A stretch of 64,000 nt of DNA from NCBI RefSeq assembly GCF_027580225.2, contig NW_027395276.1, positions 1,657,001 to 1,721,000 on the forward strand, read 5' to 3'. Every line of letters starts with the position of its first letter. Positions within the stretch are counted from its first letter, which is position 1. The notes below the pieces were generated by a model, which did no database searches, was not told where the DNA came from, and was given only the letters and a program-made list of their open reading frames with translations. The DNA is from Misgurnus anguillicaudatus. Its lineage: Eukaryota; Chordata; Actinopteri; Cypriniformes; Cobitidae. The translations under genes and the position numbers were made by a program. Positions 39,901-51,900 of this stretch are shown piece by piece.

Positions 39901-42900
39901 TCACAACACAGAGTCCTTGCCCTAAAATATATGAAATGCACCTTACTTTACTTGTTTTGTTTATGTTTAAAAAAATAGACAAACTTTTGTGGTTTATTCA
40001 AGGTTGAAAATGTCAGAATAAAAGATATAATAGTATATTGAAATATTTTATACAAGATTAAATCAAAAATATATATATATATCAAAACTTAATATCTAGC
40101 TTAAAAGTAAAATTTTACACAGAAATACATAGGGCCCTATTTTAAGGATTACAGCGCATTGTCCAAAGCGCACGGTGCACGGTCTAAATGGGCGTGTCCA
40201 ATTCCACTTCTGCTAAATTGACGACGGGAAAAATGGTTTGCCGAGCGCACGGTCGAAAAGGGTTGTTCATATTCTCTTAATGAGTAATAGGTGCGTTTTG
40301 GGTGTAACGTGCAATAAACCAATGAGAGTCTTATCTCTCATCCCCTTTAAAAGCCAGTTGCTCTGGCGCTATATCTAATCCCTATTTAGATGACGGACTT
40401 TATAAACTGAAAAACTAAGTGGAGGAAGAAGACCAACAGTTTAAGATTAATGTTACAAAATTGTGTTGTTTTCATTTTTATTGAAATTTTAATTTTTTGG
40501 ATTAAAACCTTTAAAGCTTTTCTTTCAGTCATAGAAGTACAAATAGCAGGCTTTTAATTGCTGTAATTGTATTGATATCCTACATAATCATTGTAATCTC
40601 ATAAAATAATTTGCAAATATGCAAGGTTTGTACTCTAAAAATACAAACAAGAGATAAAGAATTTACAAACGTGCAAAAAGCCGAAGCGTTTTATCACTCG
40701 GACAGCGCCATTGGACTTTTAAAAAGCATTACTTAAAATGTTTCTCATCTTACCATATCCGGTACAGTGTCATCATATACAATAAATCCGTGGGAATGCA
40801 TTTAAAAAACATTTAAAAATAGATGCATTTGTTTAAAGCAAAGCATTTATTTACTTACCAGGCTACAGGTGAAGCAGCTCTTTAGCCTTCTAACGTCTCA
40901 TAATCGGTCCTCATTTATGTCCAAGAGACTCAATTATAATCTTTTACATTCAATCCTTTAATCTTTCATATTTAAAAGCTTTTTTGTGCTGCTGCGCATT
41001 CATGTATGTGATAAGCAAACCCGTGTTGTCGTCCCGTTTTATGGCGCATATTACTAACACGCTCTTTAAATAACAAATAAACATATTGCACCATTGACTT
41101 TAGACTTCAGAGCAGGTTTTTGTTGGTCAATGGCCAAAATTGCAATAGCAATGCGCCAACAATGCGCCTGAACACAGCTCGTTTTCAGACCAGAACGCCC
41201 ATGGGCGCAAAAGGGGGTGCAAATGCATTTGCTATTTAAACAACATGGCGCTAAACGTGAAAAATTATCATTGCGCCGCGTTGAAACTAGCAAAAGACAC
41301 TTGTGTCGCGCATTGTGCTGCAATGCCGGGTGTATGATAGAGCCCATAAAGTCACTGTAAAAATGTAAAGTTTTCACTTAAAGCGTAACTAAACCCCTGG
41401 TCAGAGCCTGACTCCACCCACTGGCAATATTTGAAAAATGCAAGAAAAGTGGGCAGATCCCAACGGAGATAGAGGGGACGAACTAAGCTCGTACCAAGCA
41501 TGTGGTGAGATCGTAACAAGGGCGTGGTGAGCTTGAACCTGCTTACGTCACGAGTTACTTTTTGGACCCAACATCCAATAGGAAAATTCAACTGCAGTGG
41601 CCACCATTCAACCTGAAGAGGGCAGCACTCAGACGTTTTTACACCATATATTGTAGTATTGAAACACTTTATATCCAAATGTCAAAAAACTTACTAAAAT
41701 CAATGAACAGCACTAATAAAGCATCATTCTTACAGATCATTAACTAAAAAAAGTTGGTTAAGGGTTTAGTTACTCTTTAAAAAATACTTTAACATGGTTA
41801 CACCTGCTTATAATTTCTCACTTTAACATTTGAAATTGGAAAAAAAAATTTTTTAGGTGTTACCAATTGAAGTGATTTTCACTTTCAATTTTCTAATTTT
41901 AACCCTTTAACTGTTACTTTTGAGTGGGGGTGAAAAGATGATCTGCACCTTCAAAAATTACTATAACTCTGGCATTCTTTGGTCTAGAAGTTAAATCCTG
42001 GTAGTTTTGAAGTTGCGAATATTAAATAAAAAAGTTATACCATTTTAAAAGTTATTTAAATAATAAAAATAAAGTAAAAAAGCGATAAAGTATGTATTCA
42101 TAAAATAAAAATCACAAAATCACAAACATAAGGTTTCTGTCACACCTGTAGTGGTTTTACCAATAGGTGTCAACGGTAAGCTCCATTATTTATTAATAAA
42201 TTATAATTAATAAATTACTGTCTCTGCATGATTTTTCCAACGATATGTTGTAAAGATTTTTGAAGATTCATAGATTAATGTAAAGAATATTACAATTATG
42301 AATATATACAAATTCATATGTACTCCTACAGGGTCAGTGACAATTTACAAAATGACATTATACAATTTCTATCATCAAATGGTCTTGAATGAAAACTATT
42401 CATAGAGCTTTCCAACAATATATAGTTTGTCAAGGTTATTTCAGGTTTATAGGATGTTTACAAATAAATATGTAATAAGAACTTGGGCCCACCTGTTGGC
42501 CCTTAACATTTTAGAAAATGACAATTTTTTATGTTGTTGAAATAACAAAACTACATTCTTAGAGATTTCCAACGATATATCGTTTGTCAAGATTGGTGTA
42601 AGTTTAGACTATGAACATATTGTTTTAAATATGTAATGCCAAACGTCCCACTTGTGAGTTAGTGAAAAGTTAACAAAAAGTGTTACCAATTCAAGTAATT
42701 TGTTTAAGTAGATCCAAGTTGTACTTTTTACAGTGCTGATTTAGGGCTTTATTTGGTTAGAAGCAAAAATCTAATTAAAAAACATATTTCAAATATTTGT
42801 CTGATTAATTGATTAAAGGGATAGTTCATCCAAAAATGACAATTCTGTCATCATTTTCTCAGCATTTTCTGTCATCATTTGCTTACTATCATTTATTAAA

Positions 42901-45900
42901 ATATCTTCTTTTGTGTAGTAATTCGTACAGGTTTAGAACAACATGATGATGAGAAAATTAGGACAGAATGTTCATTTTTGGACGAACTATCCCTTTAATC
43001 TTAGTGGCAGCACTGTTTATTATGTCAGCATCTCAGGTTTGAGAACTGGAACAACTTTGATGCATTTTAAATGACATGATTCTGCGTTTGTGTTTATTAT
43101 ATGTGCAGCGGATTGGGAGGTCTGTTTATTCTCTAATGGTCAGCCAAACTCACAATATGCATCAACAACACAGCGAATTCAACCAACACCAGGTTACCAG
43201 CTCACCGTAAAAGATCTGCTACTCTCTAGCATTGGAGAAACAGTGAGTAATGAGCGTGTGTGTGTGTGTGTGCGTGTGTGTAAGACAGAAACAGAGAGGA
43301 AGAGATGTGTAAAATATATATAGAAATACAGTGTTAATTATGAGTCTCATCTGTCTTACTCTCACACTCTGAGATGAGTTTGATATCCTCAGGGATGTTA
43401 ATGTCGGCCGGCTGGAGGAGTCGTGGAAATGTCAGATACTGGACAATAGGACAAGCTGAGATATTTAGAGATAAATTGACAGCAAAAAAAAAAAAAGAAT
43501 TAAAGAGGATTGAGAATTTACTGAACCTTCTGCGTCACCCACCTAAATAGCATTTTAAGCACCATACTGTAGATTCATTTAAATGTTTTGAACTTAATTT
43601 AAAGCAGCATAGCATAATGCTTTCTGAAAAAGACAATCCCAGAATGCATCGCGACAGGTGAAAAAAATGGCTAATGAGAAATGTTATGTAAGGAATAATT
43701 GACGACGGGCTGTCGTCAGAAAATAATGCACAACCCAGGTGGTAATACGGCACGATTATTATGCACATGCATTATTTTCGAATAATTCAACGACCTGTTG
43801 TCAATTATTCCTTACATAACATTTCTCATTAGTCCATTTTTTTCACCTGCACTGTAAAACCTAAAAGTTAACTCAACTCAAACCATTTAAGTAAACCGGT
43901 TGCATTAGTTTTAAAACACGTACATTTGAGTACTGTGAACTTAAACAAATTAAGTCATATGCAGTTATGCAATTATTTTTAAGTTCACACTACTTAAAGG
44001 TTCTGTACGTAACGTTTCTACTTAAACTAATCCATTTTCAATTGCCTGTGTGCGAATGGGTTGTAATATCACATTAAAATGATCCACTTTGCGGGTTTTG
44101 CTATTACCTCTGAAAAAAAATATTATTATTTTTATGTGAAAGTACCGGGCCGGATTTGGCGCGAAATCCAGTGACGTCACCCGCATGCGCGTTCCCGAGC
44201 CTCTCGCCTCGTCTACTGACTTTGCGCTCAACAGCGACGACACTGTCTGATAACAGACTGAAACAACCTGCTCCCAGCACAACACAAACTCCACATATTG
44301 TGAAGAAAAGTTATCTGCTGAAGCTCGTAAGGCCAAACGTGAATCGGATCAACAACGGACAAAAACACGGATTAACATTGGCAGGGCATTTGAATTATGG
44401 AGAAACCTCCGCTTTGTTTTGGGTATAAAACGGATCCGGAGTTGGCTTTCATCCTTTTGGACAGGTAAGCTAACATTCCTAGAAAGCATGTCAAATATAT
44501 TTCGATTGTGCTTTAGTTTTTAGACATTGTTTCGGTTTGCTAGCCTTCGCTTTAGCGTGTGTTCGCCCAGCCGTCGTCGATCGATGACGTAAAACTGCGA
44601 ACGCGTTTGTTTGCGTGCGTCCGCTTTTTAAAAGTCTTTAAACTCGTACAGTCTGACATTGATGGAAACTGAGATTATACAGTGTGACATGGACTTAACT
44701 ACGATATTGATCACACAGTGTGGCAAGCAACAACCCTAAAGGACTAATAGCACAGTGTATTTACTGTTATACTGAAATTGTTCAGTGTAGTTCACTAACC
44801 GTTTTCGTTATCTTACCGTAAATGTACATACGTAACACCACATTACACAGGCTAAATGCAGTCAATTAAACGTTGCAGTGGGAGTTTACCTGAGTTTCCA
44901 GCATGTTGTGTGATGCTTTCTCCGGTGTGTTACATCTCAGTTTGGCCGTCGCTCATGAGTTCGAGCACGCGCTTGTAAACTTATTGGTTGCATTCTAAAC
45001 CACCACCGCTAGAGGCCGCTGTAAACTACATACAGCGCCTTTAAAGCGTAACTAAACCCCTGGTCAGAGCCTGACTCCACCCACTGGCAATATTTGAAAA
45101 ATGCAAGAAAAGGGGGCAGATCCCAACGGAGATAGAGGGGACGAACTAAGCTCGTACCAAGCATGTGGTGAGATCGTAACAAGGGCGTGGTGAGCTTGAA
45201 CCTGCTTACGTCACGAGTTACTTTTTGGACCCAACATCCAATAGGAAAATTCAACTGCAGTAGCCACCGTTCAACCTGAAGAGGGCAGCACTCAGACGTT
45301 TTTACACCATATATTGTAGTATTGAAACACTTTATATCCAAATGTCAAAAAACTTACTAAAATCAATGAACAGCACTAATAAAGCATCATTCTTACAGAT
45401 CATTAACTAAAAAAAGTTGGTTAAGGGTTTAGTTACTCTTTAAATATAAGTGCATAATTGCACATGATTCAAGTTCACAGTACTCAAATTTATGTTTTAA
45501 AACTCAAATGGCCTAATGCAACCGGTTTACTTAAATGGTTTTACAGTGTGTCGCAATGCATTCTGGGATCGGAATCAATTATTTTGCTTACACCATGCCA
45601 CAAACATTGCACTGGTGCCTATTTTAAAGACATTTGACAAGTTAGGTGCGCCAATGAAAAACATTCAACACCCATGAAACATTTCTCAACCAATCAAAAT
45701 AAAGCATTCAACAGACCCGTTGTATAAAATAATTATAATATCTACTCTACATGGACTTCTTTGTTATGCGAAAGTCTACCGGAAGTTAAGTTTGGGCTAC
45801 AAAAGCTGTTTGTTTATGTTGTTGCCGCCGAACCATGTTAAGGTAGTGTGCACACCAAAGCGTTTAAGCCAGTGGGCGGCGTATGTTTCCAATTGTTTTA

Positions 45901-48900
45901 AATGGAAGTGGGGCGCTTTTCAAAAAAGCCAGCAGCTGACGGGTTTCGTCCGCAATGAGCACCGACGTTAAAAAGTTTTTAACTTTGGGTGAAACGCTGG
46001 ACCGTCCAATCATAGTGGAGGAGGGCGGGACAAATATCACAACGACCAACCCGAAAATCAGTCTGATAAATAAAGCAGATGTATCAAAGCGTTCAGCTGA
46101 AAAAAACTGGCAAGCGCAGACAGTGGCATACAGCCATGTTTAAGCGCCTTGGTGTGCACGCCCCTTACATTCAGACTTTACTGTACCAACATGTATTTGT
46201 GCAGCCTTTGTAATGTTTATGTGTCTGTGTTTCCAGTCCAAACCATCTGACCAGCAATCTCAGCAAGAGCTGATTCTCAACGAGGATGAGAAGAAACTTT
46301 TAGCTAAAGAAGGAGTCTCTCTTTCCAGTCAACTGCCTCTTAACAAGGTAAAAACTATAGGCCCTATGTTAATGATCTAAACTAAAGTGCATGGTGCAGT
46401 TCTATTTAGGGCATGTCCGAATTTACTTTTGCTAGTTAAGCGACGGGAAAAAGGGTTGTACATATTCTCTTAAAGGAATATTAAATTTTCTTAAAAGAAA
46501 AATCCAGATAATTTACCCACCACCATGTCATCCAAAATGTTGATGTCTTTCTTTGTTCAGTCGAGAAGAAATTATGTTTTTTGAGGAAAACATTCCAGGA
46601 CCACAACTTTTCGTCTAGGTCCGGTCCAGCGCGACCTAACGTAAATGCGTAGTGACGTAGGGAGGTCACGTGTTACATATATAAAACGCACATTTGCGGA
46701 CCATTGTAAACAATAAACTGACACAAAGACATTAATTAGTATTAGTTGACATACAACAATGTAGGAACGGTCCTCTTTCAAGACGCTTGTAAACACTGGG
46801 GCGGAGTTTCGCGTTCGTCCTCTGTGACCTCTTGACGTCCTGACGTATTGCGTGGGGTCACGCTGGCACATCACGACCGGATCTAGACGAGAAGTTGTGC
46901 TTTAAAAGTGCATATTTTTTATTTTTCTTGTCAAAAATGACAATCGTTTTGCTAGATAAGACCCTTATGCCTCGTTTGGGATCGTTTATAGTCCTTTGAA
47001 ACTCTGTTGAAAAAAACTGTTAAGTGTTGAATTAAGTATTGAATGTTGGGCTCTATTAAAGTCCATTAAAATGAGAAAAATCCTGCAATGTTTTCCTCAA
47101 AAAACATAATTTCTTCTGGACTGAACAAAGAAAGACATCAACATTCGGATGACATGGTGGTGAGTAAATTATCTGGATTTTTATGTTAAGAAAATTGACT
47201 AATCCTTTAATGAGTCATGGGTTTGTTTTGGGCATAATGTGTGTTATAAACCAAGAATCTCATCTCCCATTCCCTTTAACCTGATAAGGAACACTGCCGT
47301 ACACGGCAAACCCCCTCCTATGCACGTGAGGCTGCATAACGTCATTGTAACTTTGAAGCATTAAATCTTCAAAAAATACGGTCATGCGGCACATCGTTTG
47401 AAAGCTTAGACTTTCGGGATTCCATTAAGCGCACACACAAAGCATAATATGATTTTTAGCAGTCATAAAACTGTAATCTAGTTGTTAGTAACCTGAACCG
47501 GGCGGCGCCGATTTAGGATATTTACTTACCTTCAAAATCTTCCCTTTATCCGCTTCAGTGAAATTGTCCAAAACAAATTGTTCATAAATCCCCCAAAGTC
47601 CAAGGACTTTTAATCCAAAACCATTTGTTCATCTCACAATCTTGACGTTTCTGACCGAATTACGATATAAATACTGTAAACAATTAGTTCACCAACAGAC
47701 ATTCGTTCGAATCTCACGATTTTTTATTAATAAATTTGGATGTCACGTTTATTGTGCAACATCTGAGGAACAAACACGCCCCCTTGTGGAATTTCAGCCA
47801 TTCCATAAGAGGCTACAGCTAAATGGCAGTGCGTGGTTGGATAGTGCAGATTAAGGGGCGATATTATCCCCTTCTGACATCACAAGGGGAGCCAAATTTC
47901 AATGAGCTATTTTTTCACATGCTTGCAGAAATTAGTTTACCAAAACTAAGTTACTGGGTTGAACTTTTCACATTTTCTAGGTTCTAGGTCAGATTTTCAT
48001 GATATGTTCCCTTTATAAATAAAAAATATAGATGTTTGATTTAGCCTCTGGCAATAACCTTGGAGGTTATGAAGCGTTGGTGTGCCAATCTTCAGGGAGC
48101 AGAGTACAACATTTGCATCTTTTATAGCTCATTATTAGGTTTCAACATTGTCACAAATGTTCCTTTTAAACTCATAAGACCCTTTCATCGCAAGTGTTTT
48201 TGTTTCAGCCTGATGCAATTATCATTTTCACGTCCATGGCCACGTTGATTAAATAGCAAATGCACCCATCTGTTCGCCGGGGGAGAGGCTGTTGATGAGA
48301 ATGATTAAAGGAAGTTTTTGTCAAAGTAACATCTTCCCTTTATCTTAAAAACATGGATTTTTTGCTTTCTTCACATGTAAAAGATAACATCCGTAATCAA
48401 GTGGATTTCATTTAGATTCCCATCGCATCCGCTTCAGACCTTTTTGAAATACACATCAAAAAACATTCGGTAATGAAATAGATGAAATTCAACCTTGGGA
48501 TTTTAATTTGCTCGTCTGTCATGCTTTGATTAGTATGAAGAAAAGATTCTAAAGAAGATTCGAAGAAAAATCAGGAACAAGCAGTCGGCACAGGAAAGTC
48601 GGAAGAAGAAAAAGGAATATGTTGACGGACTTGAGGGAAGGTGAATATAACTGTGTGGCCCAGTTGTATATCGCTCTCTTAATAAAAAAAAATTAGTGTT
48701 GATTGCCAACCAATTGGGTCTTTCTGTAGCCCAATTCTTAGACATTGCGCTTAGTGGCCCAAAGGTTTCAGTTCAGTTCCCAGGGAACACACAAACTAAT
48801 AAAATGTATAGCTTGAATGCTATGCTACAACCAATAGTGTTTTTGTAGCTTGAGCATTGTGTTTGTACTGCAAAAGTTTATGGGTCTAGGAAACACACAA

Positions 48901-51900
48901 CGATAATATGTTTACAGTACCATGAATGCACTGTAATTTTTTTTACAAAAGCAGTATAGCAAAAAATATAATTTGTTGGTAATAATCTGTTTTTTAAACT
49001 CATATGGTACAAGATTACTCTGTGGGTTAAGACCAGTGTTTTGAATTATGATCAATGATTATGGGGGTCCCCTAGCCAAACCCCCCACTGCATGCGCGTC
49101 CGATGAAACCGTCTATAGCCATAGATGGTGGAATGGCGTGAAGAATAAATAAAAAAAGAAAAATTTACAAAATTCCTACAAAGTATGTTGTCCCCTAAAA
49201 ACATGTGTCCTTTTATTAGTCACATCCATAATGTATGCAAGTTTCCTTTATCTTAAATAGACTCTATTTAACTCTATTATTATTCTATATCTAGGAACTC
49301 TATTATTCGGGTTTGGGAAAGGATTGTTATATACACTCACCTAAAGGATTATTAGGAACACCATACTAATACTGTGTTTGACCCCCTTTCGCCTTCAGAA
49401 CTGCCTTAATTTTATGTGGCATTGATTCAACAAGATGCTGAAAGCATTCTTTAGAAATGTTGGCCCATATTGATGGGATAGCATCTTGCAGTTCATGGAG
49501 ATTTGTGGGATGCACATCCAGGGCATGAAGTTCCCGTTCCACCACATCCCAAAGATGTTCTATTGGGTTGAGATCTGGTGACTGTGGGGGCCATTTTAGT
49601 ACAGTGAACTCATTGTCATGTTCAAGAAACCAATTTGAAATGATTTGAGCTTTGTGACATGCTGCATTATCCTGCTGAAAGTCGCCATCAGATGATGGGC
49701 ACATGGTGGTCATAAAGGGATGGACATGGTCAGAAACAATGCTCAGGTAGGCCGTGGCATTCAAACGATGCCCAGTTGGACTAAGGGGCCTAAAGTGTGC
49801 CAAGAAAACATCCTCCACACCATTACACCACCAGCCAATTTTGACGCTACCATCTGAATGTCTCTGAATTGAGACTCATCAGACCAGGTAACATTTTTCC
49901 AGTCTTCAACTGTCAAATTTTGGCGAGTTCGTGCAAATTGTAGTCTCTTTTTACTATTTGTAGTGGAGATGAGTGGTACCCGGTGGGGTCTTCTGCTGTT
50001 GTAGCCCATCCACCTCAAGGTTGTGCGTGTTGTGGCTTCACAAATGCTTTGCTGCATACCTCGGTTGTAACGAGTGGTTATTTCAGTCAAAGTTGCTCTT
50101 CTATCAGCTTGAATCAGTCGGCACATTCTCCTCTGACCTCTAGCATCAACAAGGCATTTACGCCCACAGGACTGCCACATACTTGATGTTTTTCCCTTTT
50201 CACACCATTCTTTGTAAACCCTAGAAATGGTTGTGCGTGAAAATCCCAGTAACTGAGCAGATCGGCCCGTCTGGCACCAACAAGCATGCCACGCTCACAA
50301 TTGCTTAAATCACCTTTCTTCTCCATTCTGACATTCAGTTTGGAGTTCAGGAGATTGTCTTGACCAGGACCACACCCTTAAATGTGTTGAAGCAACTGCC
50401 ATGTGATTGGTTGATTAGATAATTGCATTAATAAGAAATTGAACAGGTGTTCCTAGCAATCCTTTAGGTGAGTGTATATTTGTGCATTTTATGAGAAATT
50501 ATACTTCGAGTTTTACTGCAAATGTCACATCTATAATGCACTAACCTCAGATACCCTGTTACTGGCACAAATAAAGAGAGGTAGAGTATGACCGAATGAA
50601 TATTACATCAAAGTAAAACACATTATTAAAAGTAAATCTGAAGAAGTTGAAATTGAGGTTGAAAGTCATTAAAAAATCCAGTCTTGGACTTATCTTAGCC
50701 TGTGATCAAAGGAATAATATTCCTGGAAAATTTTTAGAACCCACTAACACACAAAATTCAGGCTTGAAATTGGCCTTTAGAAAAATACGCTGGGTCTATC
50801 TGTCCAAAGGACAAATTCATTTCACAGAGAGAAGTGCATACATCATGCAATCAGTGAAAGTGCCACAGTCAATTGCTTTAGAACAGTTCTGATAGGTCAC
50901 ATGGACGTACACATAGTGTGTAACGCTAACAGACATCAGCAGGAACAAACCATTACAAAAACCATTACAAACAAAATGTCACACACTTACCTCGGTCTTC
51001 CTTCGCATCTAGAGAAATGTCACTTAATTATAGTTGTAAGCATCTCTTTCTTTTTTGATTGACCTAAAATAAAATAAAAGAACAGCGCCTTGATCAAACT
51101 TCTCAGTTTGCTTAGCAGATAATGTAATGGTTTCCCAACAGGGAAATGCACTTGAGTCTGCTTGAAATATAAAAATATCAAATTTTGTGGTTATATACTG
51201 TAGGTGAATCACTTAATGACATTTAATCTCCATATTTGCTTGTAAAGTCCTGGTCCAAAAATGATAAAAATATCCTTAAATGTCTTTAATCACTTAATTC
51301 CATACTAAATGTGTCCCTAGACCATAAAACCAGTAGTCATTAAACACAAGTATATATTTGTAGCAATAGCATTGCATGGCTCAAGCTTTTTTATACTAGT
51401 ATATTAAAGGGATACTCCGCTTTTTTCAAAATAGGTTCATTTTTTAGCTCTCCTAGAGTTAAACATTTGATTTTAACCATTTTGGAATCCATTCAGCCGA
51501 TCTATGGGTCTGACGCTAGCACTTTTAGCATAGCTTAGCATAATCCATTGAATCGGATTAGACCATTAGCATTGCGCTAAAAATGACCAAAGAGTTTAGA
51601 TATTTTCCTATTTAAAACTTGACTCTTCTGAAGTTACATTTTGTACTAAGACCGATGGAAAATTAAAAGCTGGGATTTTCTAGTCCGATATGGCTAGGAA
51701 CTATACTCTCATTCTAGCGTAATAATCAAGGACTTTGCTGCCGTAACATGGCTGCAGCAGGCGCAATGATATTACGCAACAGCCGAAAATGGTCCTCTGC
51801 TATTGAAAGATACCAAGGGGACTATTTTCGGGCGCTGCGTAATATCAGCCTTTAAAGGTGCAGTGTGTAATTTTTTTGGAAGGATCTCTTGACAGAAATG

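Larger units (their letters stand above)
43630..45570. mobile_element. Outer shells of a nested insertion stack in creb3l3 intron 4
   Basis: Outermost: AATCCCAGAATGCATCGCGA then C (43638) mirrors GTCGCAATGCATTCTGGGAT (45549). Next shell: ACTGTAAAACCTAAAAGTTA and ACCATTTAAGTAAACCGGTT at 43850-43905 mirror AACCGGTTTACTTAAATGGT then TTTACAGT ending 45547. A further palindrome (TAATGAGAAATGTTATGTAAG) lies at 43670-43835. The two innermost elements are listed separately. Confidence 0.8.

Noticed and set aside
41352..41678. 108-codon minus-strand ORF repeated at 45009-45341
   Set aside because: Both lie within the two near-identical TTAA MITEs. The repetition reflects the MITE, not coding constraint.
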